From Lycorma delicatula (lineage: Eukaryota; Arthropoda; Insecta; Hemiptera; Fulgoridae), in assembly GCF_047948215.1 (NCBI RefSeq), contig NC_134463.1:54442201-54506200 (forward strand): a DNA stretch of 64,000 nt, read 5' to 3'. Positions 26,540 to 39,061 of the stretch are shown here, piece after piece. A model generated the notes under the pieces. It was not told the DNA's origin, did not search any database, and worked only from the letters and a program-made list of their open reading frames with translations. Numbering within the stretch: position 1 is the stretch's first letter; the number at the start of each line of letters is the position of its first letter. The position numbers and the translations under genes were made by a program.

Positions 26540-27200
26540 ATAAGAGAATAATAAGATTACATTTTTAAAAGTTTCATTATTAATCTTAAACTGCTTTTCT
26601 ACATAATTTCCATCAGTAAGATATTTGTCAAACTATGGAAAAAATGTCTGAGTACCTTCCTTTTTGTGTGTGAAAAGAGCTAATATTGCACAGCTCTTTT
26701 TAATATTGTTATACTAGTAGAGAACCACTTTAAATACAAGTAAAAGCAAAAGTTGCTTAATGATAAGTCTGGGTTGCAAGGAGAGAACAAAATTCATTTA
26801 TTGCCATTAAATGACAAGATGAGCTCTTTGGTGCAAGTATATACTTGCATACCATATGGTAAAGCATTACTGTGAAGCAACAGAACTCCATGACTGAATA
26901 TGTCTTACCTTTTTTTTAGACCCTCATGATGATTTCTTTAAGGGCTCACAGTAGGTTGCACCATTTATTGTTATGAATTTTCTCATTTTTAAGTTCCACC
27001 ATATCATCATTAATGGCAGATGGCCACCCATTTTTATGCTTTAATATTCACATTTCTTGTCTTTCATTACTTCACTAACAGTGATGAATTATTATTTCAT
27101 TCTCATTTCTTGCATTTAAAAATTAAGTAACAGACTATATTTCTCTAGTCAGTAGGCCCTTCAGTTATTTTAAACATGTGAAACAAACAAAACAAAGTGT
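26540..27200 (-). pseudogene. Mariner transposase relic, C-terminal half
   Basis: On the minus strand the order is GVLLLHSNALPYG (normally 'GVLLLHDNAxPH', second catalytic Asp changed to Ser), then NPDLSLSNFCFYLYLK (normally 'PYSPDLAPSDxHLFxxLK') and a C-terminal stretch with a decayed 'GIxKLxxRxxKC'. Several frames are used. It is too diverged to place its terminal repeats. Confidence 0.6.
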
Positions 27201-27269
27201 GAAACGAACTAAAAAATAAACAAAAAATGTTGTTTTCTGTAAAATTATAGCAAGGTAATGTACAAAGGA

Positions 27270-27412
27270 ATTGATCATGGATACCACACATCTCAGGAAA
27301 GATCGACCTGAAACTGTACAAGACTACACTTCATTCACATTCATCACACTACATTATCCTACACTACATCATCACACTACATATCATCCTCATTCATCTT
27401 CTGAAGTAATAT
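27270..27412 (+). mobile_element. tRNA-derived SINE, partial copy lacking the tRNA head
   Basis: Matches the SINE body from 'gatcatggatacc' to the 3' end ('catcctcattcatcttctgaagtaatatct'), but lacks the promoter half and also the block between 'ggatacc' and 'acacatctcagg'. A local expansion of 'catcacactacat'-like units (27330-27385) is unique to this copy. Confidence 0.8.
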
Positions 27413-30130
27413 CTTGCGTTGGTTCCATATGCTAAACAGAAAAAAAAATATATATGTATGAAGTAGTTGAGCACACATTCACTCATAACTGAAATGCGCT
27501 AGTGGCCATATTTGAAAATGGTATCTACTTTCCACTTGGCTTTGTATAACACAATACAAAATTAAAAATATATATAATTAACATGAAGCAAGAAAGTTCT
27601 GTAAATATCAATTTTGAATTTATTAAGTTAATAGTAGTCTTATTCTCCTCAGTTTTAAGAGTTGGCACCAGTACACTCAAATCATTTAACAAATAAAAGA
27701 AAAAATGTTTTGTGTTAAAAACATTTAGATAAATATTAACTTTTGTTCTAGTGTCATGTTTTGTTCTAAAATATTCATTAACACAATATTCTTGTAGATT
27801 TAAATCAATAATTTCTTTATTGTAATAAATATATTACTTTCTTGAAGACTTGTACAATCATTTTCTTAAATATGATTTAATTTGTAATTAGTGTATATTA
27901 CTTTATTCTATTAAAAATGTTTGATTGATCCATTACAATTGATAAAACTTGTGAATCAAAGGTTGCCAGTATGAATGGTTTCAATCCAGTTATTTAATTT
28001 TAAGTATCAGTAATTTATATGGCAGTCATAATATTTAGATTGGGAAATATGACTATTAGGCAAGATGCTTATTGAAAGATGTTTTTTATTGAAAACAAAA
28101 ACAAAATTTAAATAATTATTATAGTACAGGTATAAAAGATATTTAGCAAAAAGAAAAAGATGTTATTTTCTTTATTATAAATATCATTTTCTGAAAATGA
28201 AAGTGTTTACATGGTTCCAGTACATGAAGGAAAAAACTTTCAGTAATTATTGAGTATTATTTGTAGTAGTTTTAATTATTTTTACCCGACTTTTACTACG
28301 TTTGAATGTCACAATCAGTTCTGTTTTGTTTAATAAAAAGCAAAAAATTGAATTCAATATGATGTTATTTAGCAGAAAGGTTTTTTCCTGTTTTAAAATT
28401 TCAATGTTTTGAAAAATATCTGGTAATTTTCAATTAAGAAAAAAAGATAAATTATGATGAAATATGGACAATAGTTATTAATTTTGTTTCCCTATTACTT
28501 GTAATTAAATTTCTTTCCTCTTTTTGCAGTAGGTCTTTTGTCACATATCCATTTTGAAAATGGATATCTTCATCTTCCGTCAGTTCTTCTGTTCCCAGAA
28601 TATAATTTCAGTACTGTTCATAGGGATTCTTTACATTACTTTATTTCTTTATAGATCAAATTCAGAAAATTATTATTTAGTTTTAATTAACATTACCCTG
28701 TGCATATTCTATTCATGTTTCACTCTCACTTTCTCCTCTGTTGTTTATTACCTATCCATGACACCTATCTACTAAAACAACTTTTTATTTATCCCATTTA
28801 TATAAGATTTACCTTCTTCTTTCATATGTAAAAAAATATGAATATTCTAAATAATACTAGCACATCAAAGAGATACCTATGTTTAATACTAAACATAACT
28901 TCAAGACTAAATAAATTTTTATTTGAAATTCACTGTCTACATAAATAAGTCACATTATTTAACATGGTAATTATTACATTGTATGTTTTTAAAAGATTAA
29001 TAATCATTTTAATTAATATTTTAATATTTAAGAGTCAAGTTATCCAAAAATGTTTTTCTTTTTCTACAATTTGAAATTATCTGTCTTACAAGGAGACAAA
29101 TTTCAGTTAGATCTTTTTAACATTGTAATGCATTTCACTTCTTAATGTTGGAATATCACTTTTCTGTAAGCTTGTCTTCACAAATTTAAAAAATAATTAA
29201 CTTACTTTTTTTACTCTTCAATAGATAAATTGTTGTACCACCACATTTCTTTTTGTGTCTTTTGCTTCATATTTTCATAAGAAGAGAAAAATGTCATAAA
29301 AATAGCAAAAAAAACAGTTATTTTTTTTTTAATGAATGGATTGTTAGTTGACAGTCAAAACCTGCTACGTCTGAATTTGATTGAAAATGAGATTTTTGCA
29401 TCTTTTGATTCCTTTCTCTTTGGTTCTATGCTGTATAATGATAGTAACTTTTTTTCTAATCAGTAGCTCATTCTATGGTAAGTTTAAAAAAACTGTTATG
29501 TCCTACCATCTTTTATAAGATTGTATAATACTGCTAAGTTTGGTATATGGTATACTGTTCTTTACGTGGTGGTTAATATTTTTCCTAATTAAGAAATTTC
29601 ATTATTCTTACAGTTTATTTTGGTATCATCAAACAAGCTCAAACAAATATACAACATTATTAAAAGATATTTTGCATTATTTAATTATATTTTGCATTAA
29701 AATAGTATACTGTAAATGTGTTTCGATATAGCAGGGTTTGAATGTTCTCTTGGTTACCTTTAAAGACTTCCCTTTAAAGGCAGGTTTTAACTTACTTAGA
29801 ATTAAATCTTAAGAATTTTCAATATTTTTTTCTGAATCTTTACTTTATTGCTGAGAATATAATAAAGTAATATTGTAGCTACAGTTTCATAGTCTAAAGT
29901 AATAAATTGTAAAGTCCTCACAAATTATCCATCAGTCAGTTTCACAAGTACTATCAAATAATATGAAATCTGTAGTTACAGGAACTGATTTAAAAGCTTA
30001 TTATTTTACAAGACACAGAGGGCTTTTTCCAATATTTGTTATATTCCGTAAAATTGTCTTTCCTTTCTTTTGTATTTTAAAGATAAATTGCCAGTGCAGT
30101 TATCAGTTTATTTTGTTCTTCTATTACAGG
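27413..30130. other. AT-rich intergenic DNA
   Basis: No recognisable gene. Short hydrophobic frames (28554-28775, 29540-29731) look like chance products of T-rich DNA. Confidence 0.5.
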
Positions 30131-31743
30131 ATGGATCATCCATTAAATGTGAGTGACTGATGTAAAAAACTAGTTGAAATAGAAAAAACAAATTGCAGTG
30201 AAATAATAGGAACAGAAAATATTGAAAATTTAGATATAAGTAACATATCTATTTGCATTGCTGTGGATAGGGAAAATTTTCTAGATATTTCAGCTAGCAT
30301 GACAAACCCAAGTAAAAGTGTGGTAGATGAAATATTACCTGAATCAAATGATAATCTTCACCCAGCTACTGCTTATTTAGCTTATGTCACTGTTACTAAT
30401 AATGATTGTAACAAAACGTTGACTTGCGTAAACAATCCAGTATTGACCGACGAATGCAATATAGAAATCTCTGAAGATTTAAATATTTCTACAACTGTCT
30501 TTGATCATACTTATGCAAAAAATAATACCACTTTCTCTGATAACAAATTTTTAAGATATGGATTGCTTTGAAATACCAATTACAAACCAGTTAGAAGAGA
30601 ATATAGAAATTGAAAATTTAGTCTCAAATATCCAAGAAGTTCAAGATCAGCCACCTGTAAATAATATTGAAAAATTGGACCTTAAAGATGGTTCAGAATC
30701 ACTGGAACAATCAAAGAATTCTGTTCTAAGCAATTGTTCATACAACCACGGTCTTGGAAAAGAAATATACATAAAAAAGTAGTAGAGAGAAAGGACTTAA
30801 AAGATTTAAAAAAAGATAATGTTTCAGGAAAATGGGAGTATAGTAAAAAAAAAAAAAAGAACCAAGAAAACTAAAACAATCTTACAAATGTAAATTGAGT
30901 TTAGGAAATTTGTAAATACAAAACTGAAGTGTAGAAGTATTGGAAAATGTGATAGAAAAATAATTTTCAAACGATTTTGGAAAAATCTTGACTGGAGTGT
31001 AATGAAAATGAGTGTTGCCACTTTAGTAAGTTTATACATGGCAAAAGATAAGAAAAATAAATGGAATGAAGTTTCTCGAAGAACATACAGCTACAATTTT
31101 CACTTACAACTGAACAGAGTAAGAAGAATAAAAATAAGAGTTTGTAAAACTATGTTTTTAAACACTTTAGGGCTGGGAAGATGGTCAGCCTCATCATGGA
31201 TTCAAAATAACAAAAATTTGCCTACAAACCAGGAGGTTTCTGATGCAACTCAGATGATCAAACAAGAAGGTTCATCAAGCTGAACCCTCTTGTTTGTCTG
31301 AAAAATCTAAAAGAAGTCATCTTGTGTCAGATAAGAAACTTATAGAACAAAAGAATCGTCTCAAAGAATTTTTGAAAGACTTACCCAAAACAGAATCCCA
31401 TTATTGCCATCATGATACTGGGAAACTGTACTTTGAAACAATTTGTAACTCAAAGATGGAACTGTTCAAATATTATAAAGCAATGTACCAGTCACAAGAA
31501 AGAACACCTTTCAGATTCAAGACATCTGGACAAATGTTGAAAAAGCTTAGATTTGATGTGTATCTACCAAGAAAGGATCAGTGTGATCTGTGTACCTGTC
31601 ATAAATTAGGAAACACAACTGAAGAGAATTATAAAAACCACATAAAAAATAAAAAGGATGCTAGAAAAGAGAAAGAACATGATAATTTCAGGCATGGCAT
31701 TTTCACACACGCTACAAATCATTCATCTCATCCTAATACCTAA
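30131..31743 (+). pseudogene. Broken gene of an amplified insect family of unknown function
   Basis: A start at 30131 (MDHPLNVSD) meets one TGA, then continues in the same frame to 30571. It shifts frame to 30558-30782 and then to 30960-31283 (FWK, LDWSVMKMSVATL, SRRTYSYNFHLQ, IRVCKTMFLNTLGLGRWS). The last segment runs 31294-31743 (FLKDLPKTESHYCHHDTGKLYFE and YLPRKDQCDLC). The modules 'FWxLxxWxxK', 'VCKxMFLNTLG', 'SHYCxxxxxKLYLE' and 'VPKxDxCDxC' recur in a many-copy insect protein family that I know only as uncharacterised and probably transposon-encoded. The Cys/His spacing suggests a metal site. It has at least one stop and two frameshifts. A run of A at about 31791-31805 follows the end, which would fit a retrocopy. 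The first 200 residues are acidic with no known domain. Confidence 0.6.
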
Positions 31744-31805
31744 CTAATAAATAAATATCTAATACCTAACGGTGGACCTGGAGGTTAAACAAAAAAAAAA
31801 AAAAA

Positions 31806-32479
31806 GTTAAGCAAAAATGTTTAAAAAGTTATTATACTAGTATTCAATTTTCTTCTTTACACAACTTGTAATTTTTAACAATAAACAATTTTACTGCAAT
31901 TATGATCTTTTATTGGCTAAATCTCCTTCTTATAGTGCATTAGAAAAAAACTTTTAGCTCTCCTGGAAAATTTTAGTGAAAAGACTTAGCAAGTTTTGAT
32001 TGCCAGCCAACAGGATGTTCTTTAAATCATTTCCTGCTAAAATCAAGCTTATATTTCTACTGTTCTTCCAAAATCCCCTCATGGAACAATTAGAAAGTGT
32101 AAACTTTAAATGAAATATATAAGAAGTTGGCAACTTTATTTGTTCTTTCCTTCTCTTTTCATAACAAGGCTGCTTGTTATTTATATTACAAGATTGAAAT
32201 AAATTATAAATTTAAGTTAAGTAATTTATCAAAATTATGTTTCTAAAAGATTATTATACTCATGTTCTGTATTATTTAATCTGAAGTTCCTTTTTAAACA
32301 ATTGATTTGTTGGCCATGGTCATATCATTAAACAATATGACCACCTTTTCATACTAATGATCTATTTAAAATTTTATAAATTTTCACATTGTTTTCATGA
32401 AAATACAGAATAAAGTTTCTTTGATATTATTTTAAATTTCAAATGTATTAATGTTTTTCTTCTTTATTTTAAGATAACC
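31806..32479. other. AT-rich intergenic DNA
   Basis: I see nothing coding or repeated that I can name here. Confidence 0.5.
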
Positions 32480-33000
32480 ATTCTGTTTCATCATACCATC
32501 ATAGTGTATTTATTTGTCCTGAAGTTGATCCCTGCACCATTTTTGGCCCATTTTTCTCTCCATTATCTATAATCTGCTTTTTCAGCCTTTTTCTTTTCAC
32601 CTCTACTGATCCTTCAATCACTGTTTAAGTCCTTATCTTCAAACCAGCCAGTCATATTTGCTATTTGAATTGTTTTGATTAAGCTTTCTTTCTTGTTCAC
32701 TCTCATTATTCTGTTAATCTTCTAGTTCATACTTCATTTTTCTCTCTCTAAATCCTTTGCCTAATTTTTTCCAATCTCTTCCATATGTCTACATCCTTTC
32801 TTTCCCCTTTTTCTTTATGTCCATGCTTCATTCACATCCATATAGAATTATATTCTAAATACAATAATCTTTTACAAGAAACTTCAAATCTAATACCATC
32901 TTACTACGTAACTTTTTCCAACTTTCTGTAACTTTGTATTAATTGCTTCTGTAACCAATACTTCCTTAGTACTGTTTTTACAGGATTTTATTTGAGAATT
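32480..33000 (-). pseudogene. RTE-like LINE fragment, reverse transcriptase C-terminus
   Basis: The minus strand contains 'LVKDYCI.NIILYGCE' (about 32890-32830), matching 'FVKxYVWSVALYGCETW' in the copy at 15.0 kb. The 3'-tail text follows toward 32640, 'gactggctggtttgaagat' replacing the tail seen at 15540. Heavily mutated. Confidence 0.55.
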
Positions 33001-34690
33001 GCTTTAATGTATTTTATATGTGAATTATACTGTCACATAAATTCCTAATTTTTTTAATGAAATTAGTTAACACAAATTATAAAATTATTTTACTAAAGTT
33101 TCTGATTCACCCAGTCAATCGTAATCTAAAATAATTTTTGTACATTGTGCGTGCATTTATTAAGAAAAAAACCATTGTGTTAATTTAAAATATAAATATA
33201 TTTATGTTATTACATAAAGTATTTTAAAGACAGAATATTACATATCATTAATTACCATTTATGAATTGTTTTTTAAGTTAATTAATTGCATTAATTATAT
33301 TATGATTTTATTGTGTTATACTTAGTAACAAATTAAATTTTTAATTAATAATTTTATTAATTTAAGAAAGAGTTAGTTATAATAATGTATTATAATGAAA
33401 AATTTATTATGTTTAATTATACTTTATAATTTTAGGCTTTCTTTAGTTAAAATAAAAATTATATATTTTTATATAAAAAAATAGAATTTGAAGTATTTTT
33501 TATCAATAATTTTTAACATGAAAAAAAAATTTGTACATATATACTGTAATTAGTTTTGAAAAAAGTTTATATTTTTTATAATGCTGATAAAAAAATATAG
33601 GTAGTATTAAGGCATTTAAAGAAATAAAGTATTCTATATAAATTATTATTTAAAGAAAATAATGTAATACTTTAATTAAAAGTAATATTTTTTAACATCA
33701 GTAAAACCGCACAATCTATTGATTGAAATTCTTTTTTAAAAAATATAGCAAATATAAAATATATATTTAAAAAATACTGATACGTAAAGTCTCGCAAACC
33801 TGATGTTGAGTTTAACAGAAAGATGCTTATTTAATGAATAAAGTAGCTGAATAAAAACAATAATTATTATTTCAAAATACTTTTTACAAAAATGTATATA
33901 AAAATAAAGTATTATATATTAAATGTTTTTTTGATTAATAATTTCATAAACCAATTTAAAAAAAAAAAAATGTTCTAGGTCTAATTATGAGTATAAAAAA
34001 AATATTTGAGATAAAAATTAATAATTGTGTAATTATAACGAAATCTAAAATCTGTTTTGTACTTTAAAATAATGTATTTTACCTTTCAAATCAATTGTAA
34101 AGAAAATCTAATCTGTTATGTTCATTTTTCCATTTGAGAAGAAATGAGTAATTTTAAAAAAGACAATACTGAGTAATATTGTGTAGTCCAGCCGACAAAG
34201 CATCACCAAAGATAAACTAACTCACCATCAACAGGACTTGAGGAAAAAACTAGTTTTTATTAGCTAATGACGTAACATAACTTTTATTAGCATAAAACGT
34301 AACTTGATCATCTATCATGTTACGTTTTATGGATTAAGTTAATAAAAGTTGAGTTTGTGGGACTTTTCTTTAGTAGTTACTAATATATATGATTCTAAAT
34401 ACATATTTACTAAAATGCTATTTTTATATTTAACTTTTAAAAATAAATCGTAGGGAAATAGAGTTTATATTATAAGATACTAGAATGTACAAATGATATC
34501 TTCCAACCAATTAGATTTCCTATTTTGAATTGTTATATTTTTTCACACTCATTACTCTCAAGATGCTACCACTTGTGCCACGTAGCTAAAATGAAGCTCT
34601 TTACTTGTTGGATTTTTCCTATACATTGAATTTTGTCTATGCAAAAGTTATATTCAATGATTTAGTGCATAGACAAAAATATGCTTTGCT
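33001..34690. other. Very AT-rich spacer
   Basis: Composition approaches uninterrupted A/T, with no frames of interest. It holds the hairpin at 34281-34348. Confidence 0.5.
34281..34348. repeat. Two-step inverted repeat (hairpin)
   Basis: Inner arms cataaaacgtaac (34291-34303) and gttacgttttatg (34319-34331) pair over 13 bp. Outer arms cttttatta (34281-34289) and taataaaag (34340-34348) pair over 9 bp. The loop is 15 bases. It could be the core of a small fold-back element or a snap-back duplication. Confidence 0.75.
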
Positions 34691-34699
34691 TTTTCTTCT

Positions 34700-35840
34700 T
34701 ATTTTGAAATAATTCGTTGAATATCTTGTGCTTTATCTCAACTAATGTTGAGACATGGTAATCCATGCCATCTCTAAATCTTACATAATTTATTTTTCTT
34801 CCATCATTGCTGATCCCTTAATCTTCTTCTAGAGAACTTTTTTTAAATCATATCTGCAATGTATTAAACAAGATTGTAGGTAGGCAATAAATCCAAAATC
34901 TGTACCACTTCTAGGTCAAACTATTCAGTTTATTCACCTTTTAATTTTATAGCTATATTCTTATTCAGATATAATTCTTAAATTAATCTCCTATTTTTGT
35001 GATCTAACATTAGACATTTTAGTATTTTCATTATATAATCCTGTTGAATGCACACAATTGAATGCTTTCCCCTGTCTGCAAAACATAAGTTATTTCTTTA
35101 TCTCTTCCTGTATACCTTTTACCAATAATTCATATGTAATCATTTTCTCCATCTTTTTTTACACAAGACTTACATTTAGAAATCAAAGAAGAATTTCTGT
35201 TGACCGAAAATTTAACTAATTGTCTTGACTTTACTGTACATGTTTCTTCACTACAGAAATCATAGTTGATTAGAAATAAATGGGGCCATATCGTACAATT
35301 TTATCATTTCTTTTAATACTTCTTCACCAAATCACTTTTATTGGCACTCTATTCTCCTACTGTTTTTCTATTCTTCATTTCTTTTACTGTTTGTTTAATT
35401 TCCAATTTTAGAATTATTGGTCTAGCATCAGCCTCTTCTGTTTCTCCTGATCTTCAATGGGATTATCATTTGACTTTCTTGAAGTGGCATAGTTCCTACT
35501 TATATCTTCAGCCAATTTTCTTGGCAATATCTTAACTGTCTGTATCTCTACTGATTCCATGTTATTATTACTATTGCTATTATTAATTTTTTATACATTC
35601 CTCTATCTTTTCTTTTTCTACTCATTTATTTTTTTCTTTCTGAATTTTTTTCAGTAATTGTCTGTAACCATTTATTCTTTGTTTTCTCTGTTTCATTCCC
35701 AAATAATCTGTAGAGCCTTTTATACTTACCATTAAACACCTTGCATCTTCTACCTGCTTGTTGCATTTTCCATTTTTGCAATTATCTTTCTGGTAATCCA
35801 TGAAACCTTCATTCCTGAAGACAACTATAAAATAAGAATG
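34700..35840 (-). pseudogene. RTE-like LINE reverse transcriptase fragment
   Basis: On the minus strand the blocks are RQGKAFNCVHSTGLYN (about 35085-35030, the 'F.DFxKAFDxV' motif), DHKNRRLI.ELYLNKNIAIKLKGE (about 35010-34930), and SNDGRKINYVRFRDGMDY (about 34810-34760, the 'I.xxRFADD' box decayed to RFRDG). Order and spacing are those of RTE-type reverse transcriptase. T-rich text toward 35840 would be upstream endonuclease-linked sequence that I cannot align. Small + strand frames here are shadows. Confidence 0.6.
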
Positions 35841-37480
35841 TAGTTACTTATAGTTAAAAGATTATAATGATAAAAGAATTTATTACTCTAATATTTTCTA
35901 GTATTTTATTTTATCAAGATAGAGTAAGTAAGGATTTGTAAATTAGTAATAATGCACAACTTGGTCTTGATTGATTTAATTTTGATACATCCATATTATT
36001 TATAGCATCCATTTAGTAGTTTGCAACATGACACATATATTTCTTTTTATACTTTTTAATAACATCAGTTATTTCCTTAATCAGAACAAAACTGTTTGTT
36101 TAAATTCTTTATTTTCATTAACAAAAGATTTCACTTTCCTTCTTTGTTTCCAAATTATTTTATCTGTACTTTCTTTGTTTCCTTTCTAATTCTTATTTAC
36201 TTAATTTTTAATCCTTCTTAGAAAAAACCTTGAAAGGAAGAGAGTAACCCTCCTATTTTTTAGCAACAAAAATTACCCTTTACCCTAAATTTACCTTAAA
36301 ATATTCAATTCTAAATTTTCTGTTATCTTATTTCTGTCAATAAAAACAATTCATGCTTTATTAGAACAATAATGTTAACTCAGGATAATTATTTCATCAA
36401 AGACCTTCATTTACAACAATAGATATGGTTATTTTAATAAAATAAAATAAATATTAATACTCAAATAGCACAATTAAAAGACAGTAACCTATAATGACAA
36501 TAAGACAATAGCCTAATTAAAGTTTGCAAGAACTGTCATCCATTCCTTAGATGCACCCAATTAATTGAATCCTAATGAATAAAGAAAATTGATAGCACAG
36601 GCACTCAAGTCCAGTTAAAATTTTTAACTTTTCTTTAGTAATCTCACCTTAAATTAGATTTGAACCTAAATCCGGCAGCATCACAGAAAGGATAGAATAA
36701 GAATTCTATGATAACATAAAACCATTCACCCAAATAATGATGTCATATTATGTGATGTTATGGATAATATGTTGATGGTTATGTAATAAATATGAATTAT
36801 GTTTCTTTTGATTGTTTTTCTTTAACTTTAAAAATTTTGTCAATTAACATTTAAAAAAAAGTTAATACTAATAATATTAACTGGTGCCAAAATAAAGTAA
36901 GTCAATCATCAGAAAAATTTTAACATTTACATACTTGTAATGATAGTTAATCTAAAAATTAATTTATATTAATAATTATTATTCTTACAATTAATAAGAA
37001 CCCTTCTTAAACACTACTAAATCATTTAAAAGTAATTAATATTCAGATTTATCACTAATTATCAACATTTTCTTCAAAGATTTATTTTGTATAAATAAAA
37101 CTGCTAAAAAAAGAAGTTTGACCTTAATCTTGCTCTAGTATGATGAATATAGATTGTCTGGATTTATTATTTAGTACAAAATATAGTAACATCTTATTCC
37201 TAATATGTAGGTGATTGAGGAAATCTATGAAATTAAGCCTGTTGTGTTTTCAATATAATCCATTTATTTCATTTTAAGTACTACCATTGAATTTCTTGTT
37301 TATTATTTTTTAATAATAAAACTGTTGTACCATGACATCTTATAGTGATATATAAACATTAATTAGAATATTTAAGACCAAATAATATTTCATGGCCAGT
37401 ATTTTCATATTGGCCATTTCTTTTTTTATTATCAGGTATATTGTTATGTTTTGTCAAGAGTAGCAATAATAAGGATATAT
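35841..37480. other. AT-rich intergenic DNA
   Basis: No gene or named repeat recognised. Confidence 0.5.
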
Positions 37481-37489
37481 ATATACACA

Positions 37490-38227
37490 CAAAGAAGAGG
37501 TCTGTTAAAACGTTTCTGAACACAGGCTAAAAAAACAGACTAGCTTATAGTTGATTTCAAAGTTACTCTACACAGTTACATTCTGTTACTCCTCCCCAAC
37601 CCAGCAGTTCTTCCATTGTTTGAAACGTGTCTAGAAAGTATAGCTATCAGCTGTGCTGTTACATTTTTTTTATATCCTCTCAGTTCTATGAAATCACAAG
37701 GAACTATGTCTGGAAAGTCATGAGTGTAATGAATCTGGAGAATGCTGTTACTGGCTAAACGTTTTGATCAGATCCAAAGTATGGAGAGGATATTGTCATG
37801 GTCCAATGTTCTTGTCCAAGAGACTTACATTTACAGTTTCTTGTGTTGAACCACATGATTGAGAGGATGGTCAACCTTTTGATAATACTATGTGTTGACA
37901 GTTTTTCCCTTCAGATAAACAATTCTGCATCATAGTACAAAAAAAAAAACATGGCTTACTGGTTTGTTGGTCACTATCTTCATTTTTAAACTGGTTATTA
38001 TACCATTTTTCAATTAGTACAACTCTCATGGGATCATTACTGAAAGACTTTTGAATTTTATGAATTATTTCACTTTGAGTATCATCAAGCTTTTGGAAAA
38101 ACTTGAACCAGTAGCTTTGTCCAGCATGATTCACAATTACATACAGATGTTTTGCATGATATATCTGATTCTTTTTATTTTTAAGAATTTTAATTTCAAA
38201 TTGTAATCTGATGTTATTCATTAGCAA
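37490..38227 (-). pseudogene. Mariner transposase relic with internal deletion
   Basis: The minus-strand frame 38227-37871 (118 codons) contains the N-terminal helix-turn-helix region (QKLDDTQSEIIHKIQKSF and VVLIEKWYNNQFKNEDSD), comparable with 'KxAxExxxxLxxxYGxxxxxxxxVxxWxxxFKxGRxxxxDxxxxGRP'. Then, in broken frames toward 37500, comes 'DIVPCDF.EL' (third catalytic Asp region) and 'VTAQLIAILSR' of the C-terminus. The central catalytic part is gone. The N-terminal frame is unusually long and intact for a relic. Confidence 0.65.
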
Positions 38228-39060
38228 TTGTGCACAAATAATATAGCAGACATTATATGTGCATTCTTAAAAATTTATTTGTACTAATTTTAAAAAAAAC
38301 ACTATTAAGGTTTTTCCATTAATTTATTTTAGAATTTCTTAAAGAAAAATTTATATAGCATATTTATTTTATTTGTAATGTGATAATTTTTTACTTATAA
38401 GAAAGCCTATAAATAAATTTACCTATTCTAAGATAAAATTTAATTAATATTGTATTTTTTTATTACTATTATTATTTCTTTAATGTTTCTAGATTAAGAT
38501 AAAAATATCACTGTTGTGATGATGTTATAGTTAATTAGTCAATAAGCTTTTATTGTATTTTATTTACTTAAGTATTGTGTACTTATATTGTTACCATAAA
38601 TTTCAGTGTCTTACATATATTATTATTATTAGTAAAAACAAAATAGCCAATGTATGGGATTGCTATGAAAGTAAATGTATTATGCAAGATAAATAAACGT
38701 TTTTTTTCTTCATCTTACTCTGTTATTTGATAATATATGATGATCTGGTCATCTTTTGTTTGTTCGAAGATAAAATGTTAAAATTACTTACTACTTTTTG
38801 AAAGTGTAAATCTTTGAAAAATAAAACTATCTAAGTTTCTTTCTTTCAAGAGAAAATTAGCTATTGGATGAATCATAGATTAAAATTGTCTTTTTAAGAG
38901 TTATATTAAACATGTCACAATAGTAAATAAAACTGCATTATAAAATAACTACCTACCCTTCAAACATTCTACTATTCTTTGATTTTTAAACATTTTACAA
39001 ACCTTAGCTTTTGGTTTAATCTCTGAAATAAAATATTTGTCAACTTTTTCTACAGCTAAA
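38228..39060. other. AT-rich intergenic DNA
   Basis: I see nothing to annotate in this stretch. Confidence 0.5.
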
Positions 39061-39061
39061 T

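Noticed and set aside
27330..27385. CRISPR-like short repeats (catcacactacat)
   Set aside because: Units are irregular, lack spacers of constant length and lie in a SINE body of a eukaryotic genome.
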